This document shows positions 43,278 through 55,750 of a DNA stretch of 64,000 nt, in pieces. The stretch is from assembly GCA_015501075.1 (NCBI GenBank), contig JADNYJ010000009.1, positions 372,001-436,000 on the forward strand, in the 5' to 3' direction. Below the pieces are notes generated by a model. It did not search any database and was not told the origin of the DNA. It saw only the letters and a program-made list of their open reading frames with translations. Position numbers and translations under genes: made by a program. This DNA comes from Gymnopilus junonius (taxonomy: Eukaryota; Basidiomycota; Agaricomycetes; Agaricales; Galerinaceae). Every line of letters starts with the position of its first letter. The first letter of the stretch is position 1.

Positions 43278-46200
43278 ATGCAGCCAACACCAGCACCCTC
43301 ATCTGCTCCTGGCTCTCCTGTTCCTCAACCAGGGTCTTCAACTGAGATGTCTACGTACCCGACTCCACCCCATAATGTGGATAGTGCACCTTTTGCAATA
43401 TTGGTGGGACTATTTGAGAAACTTCAGAACGAAAGAAAGCAAGACAGGCGAAGAAAGCTACTAGATTCTTGGTTTAGCGTATGCTTTCTATCTGAATGCT
43501 TTACTCTTTGTGTTTCCTTAGAGCATCTCCAGCATTGGCGGCAACACAAGGGATATGACCTCTATCCCGTCCTACGCCTCATTCTTCCTCAGGTACCTTG
43601 CTGTACTCATTTTTAGGTCCTAAATCATGCTCAACTATCTTCATTCTAATTCAGAAAGACAGGGAGCGTGCTGTTTATGGCTTGAAAGAGAAAAATCTTG
43701 CAAAAACATATATCAAGATGATACCCTTAGGCATGAGAGACCCTGATGCTATTCGCATGCTCAACTGGAAGAAACCTACTGAACGTGAAGTGCGCATTCT
43801 GCATCCTTTTGATGCCTTAAGTGGCCAATGATCAAAATTCATTGTCAGAAATCATCTGGAGACTTCCCAACTGTCTTATATGAAGTAGTTAGCAAGCGCT
43901 CTTCCGTCATCGAAGGCTCGCTATCCATTGACGATTTGAATGACGTTCTTGATGACTTGTCGAAGAACATGGGAAAACAGTTCGTCGATCTATTTCCTCA
44001 GTTTACTTGGGCTAATATGTAAGGGCAGAGATATACAATCAAAGATTTTGCAACGTGTGTATAATCGTGCGACTGCCGAAGAGCAGCGATGGATCGTTCG
44101 TATTATTTTGAAAGGTATTCTATATCTATGTTTCACAGGACACCGCTGATACTTTGAGGAAGATATGGTGATCTCGGTCAAGGAAACGACTGTATTCTCA
44201 GTATTTCATCCGGATGCTCAAGACCTCTATAATACATGCTCAGACCTCAAGAAGGTTGCATATGAGCTATGGGATCCGTCCTTTAGATTAAATGCTGCGG
44301 TCAGACTTACCTCCTTATCGATTTTCGAGAAATTACTGAACAGCCGCAAAAGGACAAAACTGTACAACTATTCCATGCATTCGCACCGATGTTATGTAAA
44401 CGCCCAACAAGAAAAATTGAAGATACTGTGCGAGAAATGGGTGGAGCAGAGTTTTTGATTGAGGAAAAGCTGGACGGTGAACGAATACAGCTTCATAAAC
44501 GAGGGAACGAGTATTTCTATTGTTCTCGGTTTGTCCTCCCGGTCTTGTTTCCTTTGCTTTGATTTCTCATTTTCTACAACAGCAAGGGCAAGGACTATAC
44601 TTACCTGTACGGAAAACATGTTGGAACAGGCAGTTTAACGCCTTTCATCGATCAGGGCTTTGATTCGCGCGTAGATGAGTAAGTGTCAAAACTGAATGGT
44701 CTTCTCCGTATAACTTGATCTACCTATCAAGTATTATTTTGGATGGTGAAATGTTGGTCTGGGACCCTGTATCGGAGCGTAACCTTCCGTTCGGAACGTT
44801 GAAGACAGCTGCACTTGGTGCGGCTAACTTGTGTTCTATTTTTTGTCTCAAAACTGATTTCATGGCATAGACAAGTCAAAGAAAGAGCACAACCCTCGTC
44901 CATGCTGTTTGTAGTTCTCTTGAAACTTGGCTTGCAAACTTCTGATGATTCACAGTCAAGGTTTTTGATTTGTTATATCTTAATGGCCAGTCACTTCTGC
45001 ACCGCTCCACTACTTTCCGGAAAAGAAATATGCGACAATGTTTGAAAGAAATTACCGGACGCATCGAATTTGCAGTGGAATACAAGGGCAAGACAGCCAA
45101 AGATATCAGGGAAAGGATGGACCAGATTGTGGCTGCTCGTGGCGAAGGTCTTATAATTAAACACCCTCTGTCAAAGTACGTCCTTAATGGACGCAATATG
45201 GATTGGATTAAGGTGAGCTAAAGAGGCTTCTTATATTTTTACACTGTTCTTTTCTGCTTTGCGGTTTTAGGTGAAGCCGGAGTACATGGTATGTTTGACT
45301 ACAGTACAGAAATGGCCGTTATTGACGCGAGCTATAGGATAATATGGGTGAAACTGTCGACGTACTCGTGGTTGGTGAGCCTTTAGATAGTACACCGGTT
45401 TTACATTCTCTGACAAGAAAATCATTAGCCGGAAATTATGGGTCGGGAAAGCGTTCTGGAGGCGTTTCAACCCTCATATGTGCCGTCTTCGACGATAGGA
45501 AGAAATATGACGAAGACGAGGAACCAAAGTGAGAGTATCAACCTCAACACATACAACTGAATGTTCTCATTGCCTCCTCGTTCAGATACAGCACCTTCGT
45601 GCGTATAGGCACAGGTTTATCGTTTGCAGACTATGTTTGGATAAGGGCCAAGCCATGGAAACCATGGGACCCTAAAAACCCGCCAGAATTTTTGGAAACT
45701 GCGAAACGAGGTCAGGACGATAAGGGAGATATCTACCTTAATCCTGAAGAGTGAGAAACTTGGAAACTTTTGCTTTCTTTGCGAAATTGTTGTTGACAAT
45801 CTCTTGCTTGTAGCTCTTTTATTCTTAAGATTAAAGCAGCTGAAATCACGCCTTCCGGTAATTCTTGTTGACCCTACTCAAGTAGTGGAACTCAATTGAT
45901 TTCTTTGAATTTCAAGACCAATATCACATGGGATTCACTATGAGATTTCCTCGCGCTTTAAGCATTCGAGATGATCTTAGTATCGCAGATTGCATGTCCG
46001 CCTCAGGTATCTATTATCTATCTATCTCTATTTTCAAAATAGCTGCAACGTCGACCCAATACCTCAGCCGTCCTCGAGAGCTTGCGCTCCGATAAAAAGA
46101 GGAAGATGGAAAGTGATGTTGGGTAGGTGTTCTGTTCCTCCGTCCAAGTTTTCCAATATATAGCAAAACACTTCATAGCTTCGGCAAGAAGAAGCGGAAG

Positions 46201-47805
46201 ACCACTGCTTCCAAGGTCGGGATGTAGTCAGATATCCTAGTGTTTTTATTGAACTCGATTTAAGCCCACCGTCCTTCCTCAATACCAAGGCGTAAAAGTT
46301 AAAGGGATACAAGTGGAAAGCGATCTCCTCAATGGCATGAAATTCGGTATGTTTTGCAGTCATTTAAAACTGATGTACGCTGACAGTCGACAAAGTGGTT
46401 ATGTCTGACCCGAAGTCGAGAACAGGCGAAGAAGATAAGAAGGCACTGACAAAACTGTAAATTTCTGGACGCTATCCATGCCTCCCCCATTCAAACATGT
46501 TTGGTTAGGATTTACGCTAACGGGGGTGGTTGTGCGCAAATCGCCAACCAACCTGAACATATCGTTGTATATGGAGGTTCCGTGATGCGTAGGTCTCTTC
46601 CCTTTCAACTACTACAGTGACCTAAAATCAACAATCTTTAGCCTATGATTTGAAATTAATTATTGACAAGGGGAAAATCGACGTAATTAAGCCGAGCTGG
46701 ATAGAGGATACCGTTGAACATGGTGAGAAGCGACCCCTGCAAAAGAAGTGAGTTTCTGTCAAAATATTGTCGATATATCGTCTTTCAGCGCCTAACCGCA
46801 CTAGGTACTTCTTCCATGCCACAGAGGCGTCAATGGCATCCGATGAATACGACATGGATGCGGAGGAGGAGCCTGATTCTGGGGTGAACAGGGCATCGAC
46901 ATCGGTTACTGATGGGGACAAAGAAGAAGCAACTTTGTTCTCAGAGGAAAAAGAAATCACGCCGAAAATCGAGGAAGAAGAGCAAATGAACCCACTGCTT
47001 GCCGACTGGTTCAAGGTCGATGACATGAAAGGACTGCCTCAATCCGAGAAGGATGAAGAAGATTCTGTTACGGAACCTGATTCTGACAATGCCGATGTCG
47101 CAGATGTCGAGGAAGATTTGGAGCCTGATGAATGGATCAAGGTTGGGTCGGAAGATGAAACTCTCCAGTCAGAAACTGCAGACGATAAACACTCTATCGT
47201 AGGTTGCTTCGAGTTGATACCTTCCGTAAGTTCCATATGATGCTTACGATTCCTTACAGCGTGACGGTGATGTCAGGATGGGCGAAACCGACAGTGCGAT
47301 GGAATACGACCAGGAACATATCTTTAGACATTTGTAAGTGGTACGAGTCCAAGTGATAATCTTACGACTCAATATTTACAGATGCTTTTACTTTGATTCT
47401 CCCGAGAATGCTATCAAGCATGGGATGAGCGTCAAAGGCTCTAAACATGACAGGGAAATAAGCTCAAAGTACGACCCTGGTACATTCTTGCTTATTTTTA
47501 GGAACTAATGCGGTTGATTGATAGTTTTTCCCGCTTGGCTAAGTTGATCACTGACCACGGAGGGAAGATATGTGACTTGGATGACCCAAAGCTGACGCAT
47601 GTGGTTGTTGATAAGCGCGACGAGAGCCGCCGTTTAGAATTGATCAAGCGTACTGCAAAGCCCAAACGACGACATCTAGTGATCTCAGAGTACATTGAAG
47701 CGTGCTTGGAGGAAGAAAGCTTGCTTGACGAAGAAGGTGAGTCTACTCGGTCTGTTGACAAATCAAACACCAACACTAAGCTGTAAATAAGAATTTGTAC
47801 CGTAA
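43278..47805 (+). CDS. LIG4: DNA ligase IV
   Basis: ATP-dependent ligase of non-homologous end joining, partner of the XRCC4/Lif1 family. I read 28 exons with introns of about 40-100 bases; the phases add up to 1019 aa. N-terminal DNA-binding part: YGLKEKNLAKTYIKM and MLNWKKPTE, then SGDFPTVLYEVVSKRSS. The adenylation motif is EEKLDGERIQLH (motif I Lys), followed by YLYGKHVGTGSLTPF, DIILDGEMLVWDP, EGLIIKHPLSKY and WIKVKPEYM. Two BRCT domains follow: YANGGGCAQIANQPEHIVVY and ITDHGGKICDLDDPKLTHVV. The C-terminus ends EEEFVP, reached by a final 55-base intron (47737-47791). Exon 12 is only 18 bases. The junction before the second BRCT (donor at 47431) is the weakest; see findings. Confidence 0.93.
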
Positions 47806-48148
47806 AGAAGGTGTATATAGTGTAGAGGTACATAGTGTTATTATTGAATGTTTTTTTTCCATGGATCAATCGGAGTTTGGCAGGTGGATCATTGTGTGCG
47901 AGCCTAATGAGGACAAGGCCCTTCCCTTTTCCCCGTTGTCCCTCAGTCCTGCTTCCCCTTCTCTTTTCCTGTCTTTCTGTCCCATATCACTTTTATCTTC
48001 ATTACCATCTCTAGCGCCCTCGTAATTTCTGTGCCATAGTCACCTTTTTTCGTCCTCCCTCTGTCGAGCAACCAAGTGACGGCCCCTCAGACACGACACC
48101 TGTATCACAAATTCACTTCGGGCTGCATACCTACCTCTTAGTTTCAGA
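47806..48148. other. Intergenic between LIG4 and the forkhead gene
   Basis: The 343 bases include a C/T-rich tract (about 47920-48015) upstream of the forkhead start, typical of fungal leaders. No gene is supported. Confidence 0.45.
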
Positions 48149-51068
48149 ATGGCGGACCCTCAAGTCTCTCCAATTTCTCAACTGCTCCATACACTTGGAA
48201 TAACGCGTGAAGACTTAAATAAGCGAAGTGACCAGATGCGACAATTTCTCACCGCCGACGACGCCATGTCTTCACGCGTCTTTGAGCGTGAAAGTAGCTC
48301 TAGGCCGAGATCTGGTTCAGATTTGCGGTCGAACTCAAGATCTTTGGGCTCTTCAAGCTCTTTTACGCGCTCTTTATCGCGCGCAAGCTCGACTTCCCTT
48401 CGTGATGGGACACCTCCAGCGACTCCCATCAAATCTGAGCCTCGTGAGGGTGAAATCCCACATCGACGTATGGACAGTATGGAGATGGTCATAGAGAGGC
48501 AGAGGCGACAGAGAAAGAATCGCAAGGAACGTGACCGCGAGTCGAGCAGGAATATCCAGCATCCTCCATCCCCATCTCCCAGCAACGCGTCTCATTCAGG
48601 TCGTAGCCTTGATTCATTCATGCAATCACGCGATGATTTGCATCTACCTTCTGCTTCGACTAGCCAAGCTGCCCATAATAACCCTTCTGAGGTGAGTCGA
48701 CGTGTTTCGGCGCGTTCATGCCACATTTTCTGACAAAGTTTCTCAGGCTACCGAGCCTCCGCCTGTTACTCCCCAGAAAAGCAAGTACTACAGAGAACAC
48801 ACCAATTTAAGCACCGGTCCTCAGTCACGCAAGGCGAGCATTTACCCTTTTGTAACATGAAACAGCCCTCATAATATTGTAGGGTACCGATTGTAAGACT
48901 GAGACACCAACTCCCACGCGCGCAGCGCTGCCTCCCCCAAGCCAAAACTTGCCTCAAGCCCAGTACTATGCGTATCCAGGATATATGGGATATTCTCACT
49001 TCATGCCAATGCCTTACAGACCCACGTCCACCGCCTCTTCCGCTTTTCCAGTCACTCCTCAACCTCAGCGTATACAAGCTCCTTCAGCACCATCACCTCT
49101 CCCACCATCATCACCTCCGCTTCCAGCGTCTTCGCCTATGTCTTCACCCACGCGTCCCGTGAATCTTGTTTCTTCTCCTGGGCCAATGGGCCCTGCACCT
49201 GAAGAGAATGAATATGACAATCTGCCCTATAAACTCCCTCCTGGTCCGTATTCACCTACTAAGCCCGACCTTTCTTATGCAGCCCTCGTTGGCCGCGCAA
49301 TTTTGTCTTCTCCGGAACACCGTCTTACACTCCAGGAAATCTACGACTGGATCACGATTGTGTATCCCCATTATAAACGTGGGGAGACTACCTGGATGAA
49401 CAGCATTCGTCACGTCTTGAGTACCACCGTATGTTTCCGTAAAGTCCCTAGAGACCGCTCAGTGGGCAGAACGCTTTGGGCAATCTATGATGAAGACCTG
49501 GAGTGCTTCAAAGACGGTGGATTCAAAAAACATTTATGCAAGGATTATATTAATGGGAACGACGGCAAAGACAAACAAGCCAGTGGTTCGAAAGGGAAAG
49601 CCAGGGCAAGAAAACGTGCAGATGATGAAGAAGCTATGGAGGCGCGAAAACCGAAGAAGCCGAAGAATGATCAGATCCTCGCAAGTTCCTCAACATCCGC
49701 TTCTAGCGCCATGTTGCCTCCCTTTATTGGCCCCTCTGTTGTATCGCACTCCCTTTTCCCACCTACCCGACCGACCACTCATCACCAGCCATATTATCAA
49801 AGTTGCATTCCTCAACCTCAAGGGTTCCCCGCAGAGGTCATTTTTCCTCCCCTACCTGCTGCAGCTGCATTTAATAGAGTAGTAACTAACAACAACGCCT
49901 CTTCCATGCCTGTTACGAAGACAAACGATCCTTCGACCGCCAACTTCGAGCTTTCTCCTTCAGAAAGTCGCTCTTCTCCCATTCCTTCAGCTCCTTCAGT
50001 CTCCTCTTCATTTCCTTCTTCTGTGCCAGAGCTCACCCCCAATCGCAACTCTTCGAGTCCTTCATCCTCTCTACCTGCTACCAGTGAAGCAGATGTCGAT
50101 ATTTATGCCGCTAATTCGAACAGCGGTGCAGTCCAGATCAACGTCTCGAACAGTGTATCTAGTACTCAAAGTGAGCCGGAGATCGACTCCTCAGCTTCAG
50201 GCGACTTTGACGAGGATGAGATTTTCAACACGACGCTGTTAGGGCCTGTCAAATTCTGGGGACAATCCCCTAAGGCTCCTGCTCTTCAACCTGGTATCGA
50301 GTTGCTGAACTTCGGTAATGACTCGGATGGGGACGAGACATCTTCCGTTCCAGATCGGAAGGGTAAGCAGAAACAGATCATCCGCAGTTCAATGGTAATT
50401 TTTACACATACTTGTTTTTCAAGCTAAACTAATCTCTAAATCAATTTCAGGCTTCTGGTTTCCCTCCTCTTCCTTCGTCACCCACTCTCGACCGTGTCCA
50501 GCTCAAGTTAGGGCGTTCATCAACCCCCCCTCCTTCGTCTTCGTCTTCTGCTGTTCCCTCTACTCCTCCCAGGTCCACACGTCCTGAGCACCAGATTTCC
50601 TCCTCACGAACTCCTCTCTCCCATAAAGGCTTGCACATGAGCCCTTCTGCAAGCCTCGCTCATTACAAATCCAACCTCGATCCTCCTCCAATTTACTCTG
50701 GTGTTTTGCCTCCCTTTGATGTTAACCAGGAAGGTGAAGACGACGATCCTATGCGTACGCCACGTAAACGCGGAAACGCAAACCCATCGACGTCTTCTGG
50801 CCATCCTGTGACCCCCAGAAGACTGATATTTTCTTCTAATGTGGGGGAATCTCCTTTCCGTACCCCCGTTGGCGGCCTCGGTGCATCACCATTCCGTACT
50901 CCCGACTCGCGTACCATATTCGATCCTCATGACCCCCGAGCGCTTCTCAATGAAGAGCTCAACAGACTGAACTACGGATATGACAGTCCCGGGGGATTGT
51001 TTGGAAAATCGCGAAGCTCCCTTCTTTACGACAGCCCCGGCGTGGAAAGTGCTGCCAAATGGTGGTGA
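48149..51068 (+). CDS. Forkhead-domain transcription factor
   Basis: Four exons (48149-48691, 48747-48833, 48883-50394, 50451-51068) give 919 aa. The forkhead domain is at about residues 330-415: KPDLSYAALVGRAILSSP, LTLQEIYDWITIVYPHYKRG, WMNSIRHVLSTTVCFRKVPR, GRTLWAIYDEDLECF, matching the winged-helix recognition helix (NSIRHxLS). Flanks are Ser/Pro-rich. The acidic DFDEDEIFNTT segment near residue 695 may be an activation region. C-terminal SPFRTP repeats (two, near 50850-50910) resemble CDK-site clusters. In yeasts such factors (Fkh2, Sep1) run mitotic gene waves; the role here is inferred. The second intron begins with GC, not GT (see findings). Confidence 0.88.
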
Positions 51069-51603
51069 TCTCTTTCAACCTTTTCTTGGTTCTCATGGGT
51101 CCCTTTATCTATCGACCATCTCAGCGTTTCCAGATCTGTATTTTTTTTTTCTCTTTCGTTCTCTTCATGATACATCCTCCCCGTCTGTGAGATTGGATTG
51201 CGGAGGATGAACTCTCGTCATGTCTCAGTAGCTGATTCCCTTGAAGCCAATGACTGTTTCCATCTGAACTCTGTGTCCTAGACGCAACTTAGGCATAGGC
51301 CCTCAAATAAGTTGATTTTCTCATCTTTTTTTTGCTATTGTTGTGTATATAAGTATGATTCTGTCTGTCGCGCACACCCTCTATATATGCAATTCGTTTC
51401 TTCATATCACACCATTCATTTATTCGTGTATTTGCACAGGCAGCGGCTGTACCGTTACGACGTCCGAAAAGTTTCTTCTGTTGTTTGTCTAGGAATTGCT
51501 ACAGATGATTACATAGAGGAACACAAGTATGTACGAGAAATGAAAAATTTCCCGTGAAAAACGACTAGAAAATGAGAAAAGGTCAGTATTCCTTCAAAGG
51601 AAA
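51069..51603. other. Forkhead 3' flank
   Basis: The 535 bases are T-rich and gene-free on inspection. They should hold the 3' UTRs of the forkhead gene and of the small convergent gene to the right. Confidence 0.4.
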
Positions 51604-51867
51604 TTAAGGCAGAAAGAAGAAAAGAATCAGCTGGCTGTTCTTAGTATTTTGGTATGGTTTTTCCCCATGGTCAATGAAGACTCCGGAGTTGGTGTATAGG
51701 TTCTCATCTTCAAGGAAGGGTAAAGAAAGACGCTCACCTTCGACGAAGACAATCAAACAGCCTACAGAATAGTGGTCAGCAATGGGTCTAGGTCGAAGGC
51801 GAAGAGAAAGAGAGGAGAGTCAGAGGTGCAACTGTTTGGCTTGTGCTGTACCGTTCGTCAGAGCCAT
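51604..51867 (-). CDS. Hypothetical 57-aa protein with upstream TATA box and leader intron
   Basis: Not recognised. The coding exons are 51867-51852 and 51761-51604. The 90-base intron between them has a perfect CTGAC branch site 15 bases from its AG end, and the join is in phase. A second well-formed intron (51930-51881, GTGAGT...CCCCAG) lies in the 5' leader. A TATAAAAG box sits at 51980-51973, about 45 bases before the leader donor. The product begins MALTNGCLIVFVEGERLSLP, contains a polar middle (LYTNSGVFIDHGEKPYQ), and ends with a hydrophobic tail (LILFFFLP). A further GTGAGC site after FVEG could make a third intron. Strong core-promoter and splice signals suggest a transcribed gene, even if the protein is doubtful. 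Confidence 0.42.
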
Positions 51868-51972
51868 TGAATGGCTACGACTGGGGCGGCAAAGATATCA
51901 TCATATACGAAATAGAAACAGTGGACTCACGATAGAGGAAGAGGTGTTGTGGTGAGGAAGAAAAATGTTGGC

Positions 51973-51980
51973 CTTTTATA
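51973..51980 (-). promoter_or_regulatory. TATA box
   Basis: TATAAAAG on the minus strand, placed upstream of the leader intron of the small gene at 51604-51867. It is the clearest TATA box I saw in the window. Confidence 0.55.
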
Positions 51981-52082
51981 GAAGCCAGGCGTGGGAATTC
52001 TTGTTTGGGCATTAGTCATTCTCCTGAGTCGATGCTCCTTGTCCATTGACCACATTGACAACTCAATTTAACAAGAGGTATA

Positions 52083-55000
52083 ATGTCTGCTCCGGGCTCA
52101 CCCAGATTGGTTGACTCCTATACAGTGCCCAAGGATATTCTCCAAGAGTTCCATGACCTTGCAGAGGAAGAAGATGTTGATCCTTTCGCCGAGACCGCCT
52201 CAAAGCGCCAGATCGCTGCTCGGCAGTCCGACTATCATAACCGACGTTTCAACCGTATTGCCGTAGACAGCGCAGATGCTTTCCAACAGCAGGAAGGGCA
52301 GGATGTTGAGGGCGGTTACAAGGATGCTATGAGGTTGGCTCGTTTGGAACAAGAAGAGTTACGAGTGAAGAGGGCTATCGAGGAGAAGCAGAGGAAACAG
52401 AAAGAGGATGACCAGATGAAGATGGACTTGGACAAAACACCACCTCGAGAGGAAATTGAAGCGGCTGCAAAAGAGCTTGCAGAGATAAGCAAGGAGAAGG
52501 AATCTTCAGGCACCAAACGCAAGCGTAGATGGGACGTTGGAGAGGACGAGAACGTTGACCCTAACAAGAAGGATACCGGAGAGTGGTCCAAGGAGGCTCT
52601 TGAAGCTTCTGCTCCAAAGAAGCGCCGCTCTCGCTGGGATGCCACACCTGCAGAAGCTGCAGTTTCTGAAACCCCGAAACGTTCTCGATGGGACCAAACA
52701 CCTGCTCCAGCTCCCGAACAGCCTATGATGCCTATTATTATGAATGCACCTGGTATAATGCAAGATGATAAGCACAATCGTTATCTCACGGACGAAGAGC
52801 TCGACGCTGTCTTGCCCGCCACAGGCTATGCCATTGTGACACCTCCACCTGGTTACGCGCCTTCAATTGCCCCGCGCAAATTCATGGCCACCCCCGTTAC
52901 TGAAGTTGGAGGCTTCCAAATTCAGGAGAGTTCCGACGCTGCTGCAGCTGCAGCTGCCGCCGGGCTGGCCCCCGAGTTGCCTACAGAAATTCCTGGAGTA
53001 GGAAACTTGGCTTTCTTCAAAGCGGAGGATGCGCAATACTTTGCCAAGATTTTGAAGGAAGAAGATGAGACAGAGTTGACGGTTGACGAGATGAAAGAGA
53101 GGAAGATAATGCGCCTGCTTCTCAAAATCAAAAACGGTACACCACCTGTTCGCAAAACTGCTCTTCGCCAGATTACAGATAAGGCCCGCGAGTTCGGAGC
53201 TGGCCCTCTTTTTGACAAGATTCTCCCCCTTCTCATGGAACGGACACTTGAAGATCAGGAGCGGCACTTACTTGTCAAAGTCATTGACCGTGTATTGTAC
53301 AAGCTAGACGACCTTGTTCGCCCGTACGTCCATAAAATCCTCGTCGTCATCGAACCTCTTCTCATTGACGAGGATTATTATGCGCGTGTCGAGGGTCGTG
53401 AAATTATCTCTAACCTTTCCAAGGCGGCTGGTCTGGCCCATATGATCTCAACGATGCGACCCGATATTGATCACGCTGATGAATATGTCCGAAACACCAC
53501 TGCGCGCGCCTTCTCTGTGGTTGCATCGGCACTTGGTATCCCATCTCTTCTTCCTTTTCTCAAAGCCGTCTGTCGTTCCAAAAAGTCGTGGCAAGCTAGA
53601 CATACAGGTATTCGCATTGTTCAGCAAATCGCCATTATGATGGGATGTGCTGTCCTCCCACACCTCCGTAATTTGGTAGATTGTATTGCCCATGGTTTGC
53701 AGGACGAGCAACAGAAGGTCAGGACCATGACAGCTTTGGGTCTGGCAGCCCTTGCCGAGGCTGCTGCTCCCTATGGCATCGAATCCTTCGATAACGTCTT
53801 GAAACCCCTTTGGACAGGTATTCGAATGCATCGTGGTAAAGGTCTCGCAGCCTTCCTCAAAGCTATCGGTTTCATCATTCCATTGATGGATCCTGAGTAT
53901 GCATCTTACTACACGAAGGAAGTAACCGTCATTCTTATTCGTGAATTCCAAACATCGGACGAGGAGATGAAGAAGATTGTTCTCAAGGTTGTCAAGCAGT
54001 GCGCAGCTACAGAGGGTGTCACTCCTCAATACATCAAGCAAGATATCTTGCCTGATTTCTTCAAGTCGTTCTGGGTTCGCCGCATGGCCCTCGATAGGCG
54101 AAACTACAGACAAGTTGTGGAAACAACTGTCGAGCTTGCACAAAAGGCCGGCGTTTCGGAAATTGTTGGCAGGATTGTCAATGAGCTCAAAGACGAGGCG
54201 GAGCCCTACCGAAAGATGGTTATGGAAACGATCACTAAAGTCGTCGCGACTCTCGGCGCCTCCGACATTGATGAGCGACTCGAAGTGCGATTAGTCGATG
54301 GCATCATCTACTCCTTCCAGGAGCAAACGACTGAAGATCAGGTTATGCTTGATGGGTTTGGAACAGTCGTCAACGCCCTGGGTATCCGTGTCAAGCCTTA
54401 CCTCACTCAGATCGTCTCTACTATTCTTTGGCGTCTCAACAACAAGAGTGCCAAGGTTCGTCAACAAGCAGCGGATCTGACTACCAGATTGGCTGTGGTA
54501 ATCAAGCAATGCGGCGAAGATCAACTTTTAAGTAAGCTTGGTCTTGTGCTGTTCGAACAGCTCGGAGAAGAGTATCCGGACACTTTGGGCAGTATAATCG
54601 CAGCTGAAGGTGCAATTGCAAACGTTGTTGGTATGACCCAGATGAATCCCCCTGTCAAGGATTTATGTGAGTTGTTGTCTGCTTATTATTTGATATCGAG
54701 TATACTAATATCTTCTCTCAGTGCCTCGAATGACACCTATTCTACGGAACAGGCATGAGAAAGTGCAAGAGGCTTCGATAAACTTGATCGGCCGTATCGC
54801 AGATCGTGGCGCTGAGTTCGTGCCGGCACGCGAATGGATGCGTATCTGTTTCGAATTACTTGATCTCCTAAAGGCACACAAAAAAGGTATCCGACGTGCC
54901 GCTGTCAACTCCTTCGGTTACATTGCCAAGAGTTTAGGACCGCAGGATGTGCTTTCTGTTCTTCTCACCAATTTGCGTGTTCAAGAACGTCAGAGTCGAG

Positions 55001-55593
55001 TGTGCAGCACTGTCGCGATTGCCATTGTGGCTGAAACCTGTGGACCTTTCACATGCATCCCAGCCATCCTGAATGAATATCGTACTGCCGAGCTGAACGT
55101 TCGCACAGGTTGTTTGAAGGCATTATCCTTCGTATTCGAATACGTCGGACCCCAATCCGCTTACTACTGCGATTCTGTTGTTACAATGCTGGAAGACGCA
55201 CTTACCGATCGCGACCTCGTTCACCGTCAAACAGCAAGCACGATTGTTAAGCATCTTGCCCTGGGCGTTGCAGGCCTGGGTTGCGAAGATTCTATGCTCC
55301 ACCTTATGAATCTTGTGTGGCCAAATTGCTTTGAGACATCACCTCACGTTATTGGAGCAGTAATGGACGCGATTGAAGCCATGCGAATCACCCTTGGGCC
55401 TGGAGTATTACTGAGCTACGTGCTGCAGGGTCTATTTCATCCAGCGCGTAAAGTTCGTGAAGTTTATTGGCGTATTTATAATGCTTTGTATCTAGGTGCA
55501 GAGGACGCTCTTGTGCCTTTCTACCCAGACCTTGGTGAGCTCACAGAGGGACAGAACGTGTACGATAGACATCCTCTCCAAGTCTTTATTTAA
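52083..55593 (+). CDS. HSH155: Splicing factor 3B subunit 1 (SF3B1/Hsh155/Prp10)
   Basis: Two exons (52083-54666, 54722-55593) give 1151 aa. Central HEAT-repeat scaffold of the U2 snRNP that clamps the intron branch-site duplex. The N-terminus holds the RWD/RWDxTP-type U2AF/SF3B14-binding motifs: [24 protein letters not shown], then [12 protein letters not shown]. The HEAT array starts near residue 330 ([17 protein letters not shown]) and is nearly identical to the family throughout: [63 protein letters not shown] and [19 protein letters not shown]. Lys545 in DEQQKVRTM matches human Lys700, a tumour hotspot. The C-terminal ending ([14 protein letters not shown]) replaces the usual YIRYELDYIL. 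The gene is remarkably intron-poor for this window. Confidence 0.95.
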
Positions 55594-55750
55594 TCAGTTT
55601 CTTCGTGTTTCGCACCCTTTCTGGTAGCTTTCTATGTCGACGTGTATGAGTATATTCCATCCTTGAAAAAAATACTATTGCCTTAATAGGGTCTAATGCA
55701 AAAGAGAAAAACATGCTGGTTAAACGACTACAGGTAATAAATTCAGGTCT

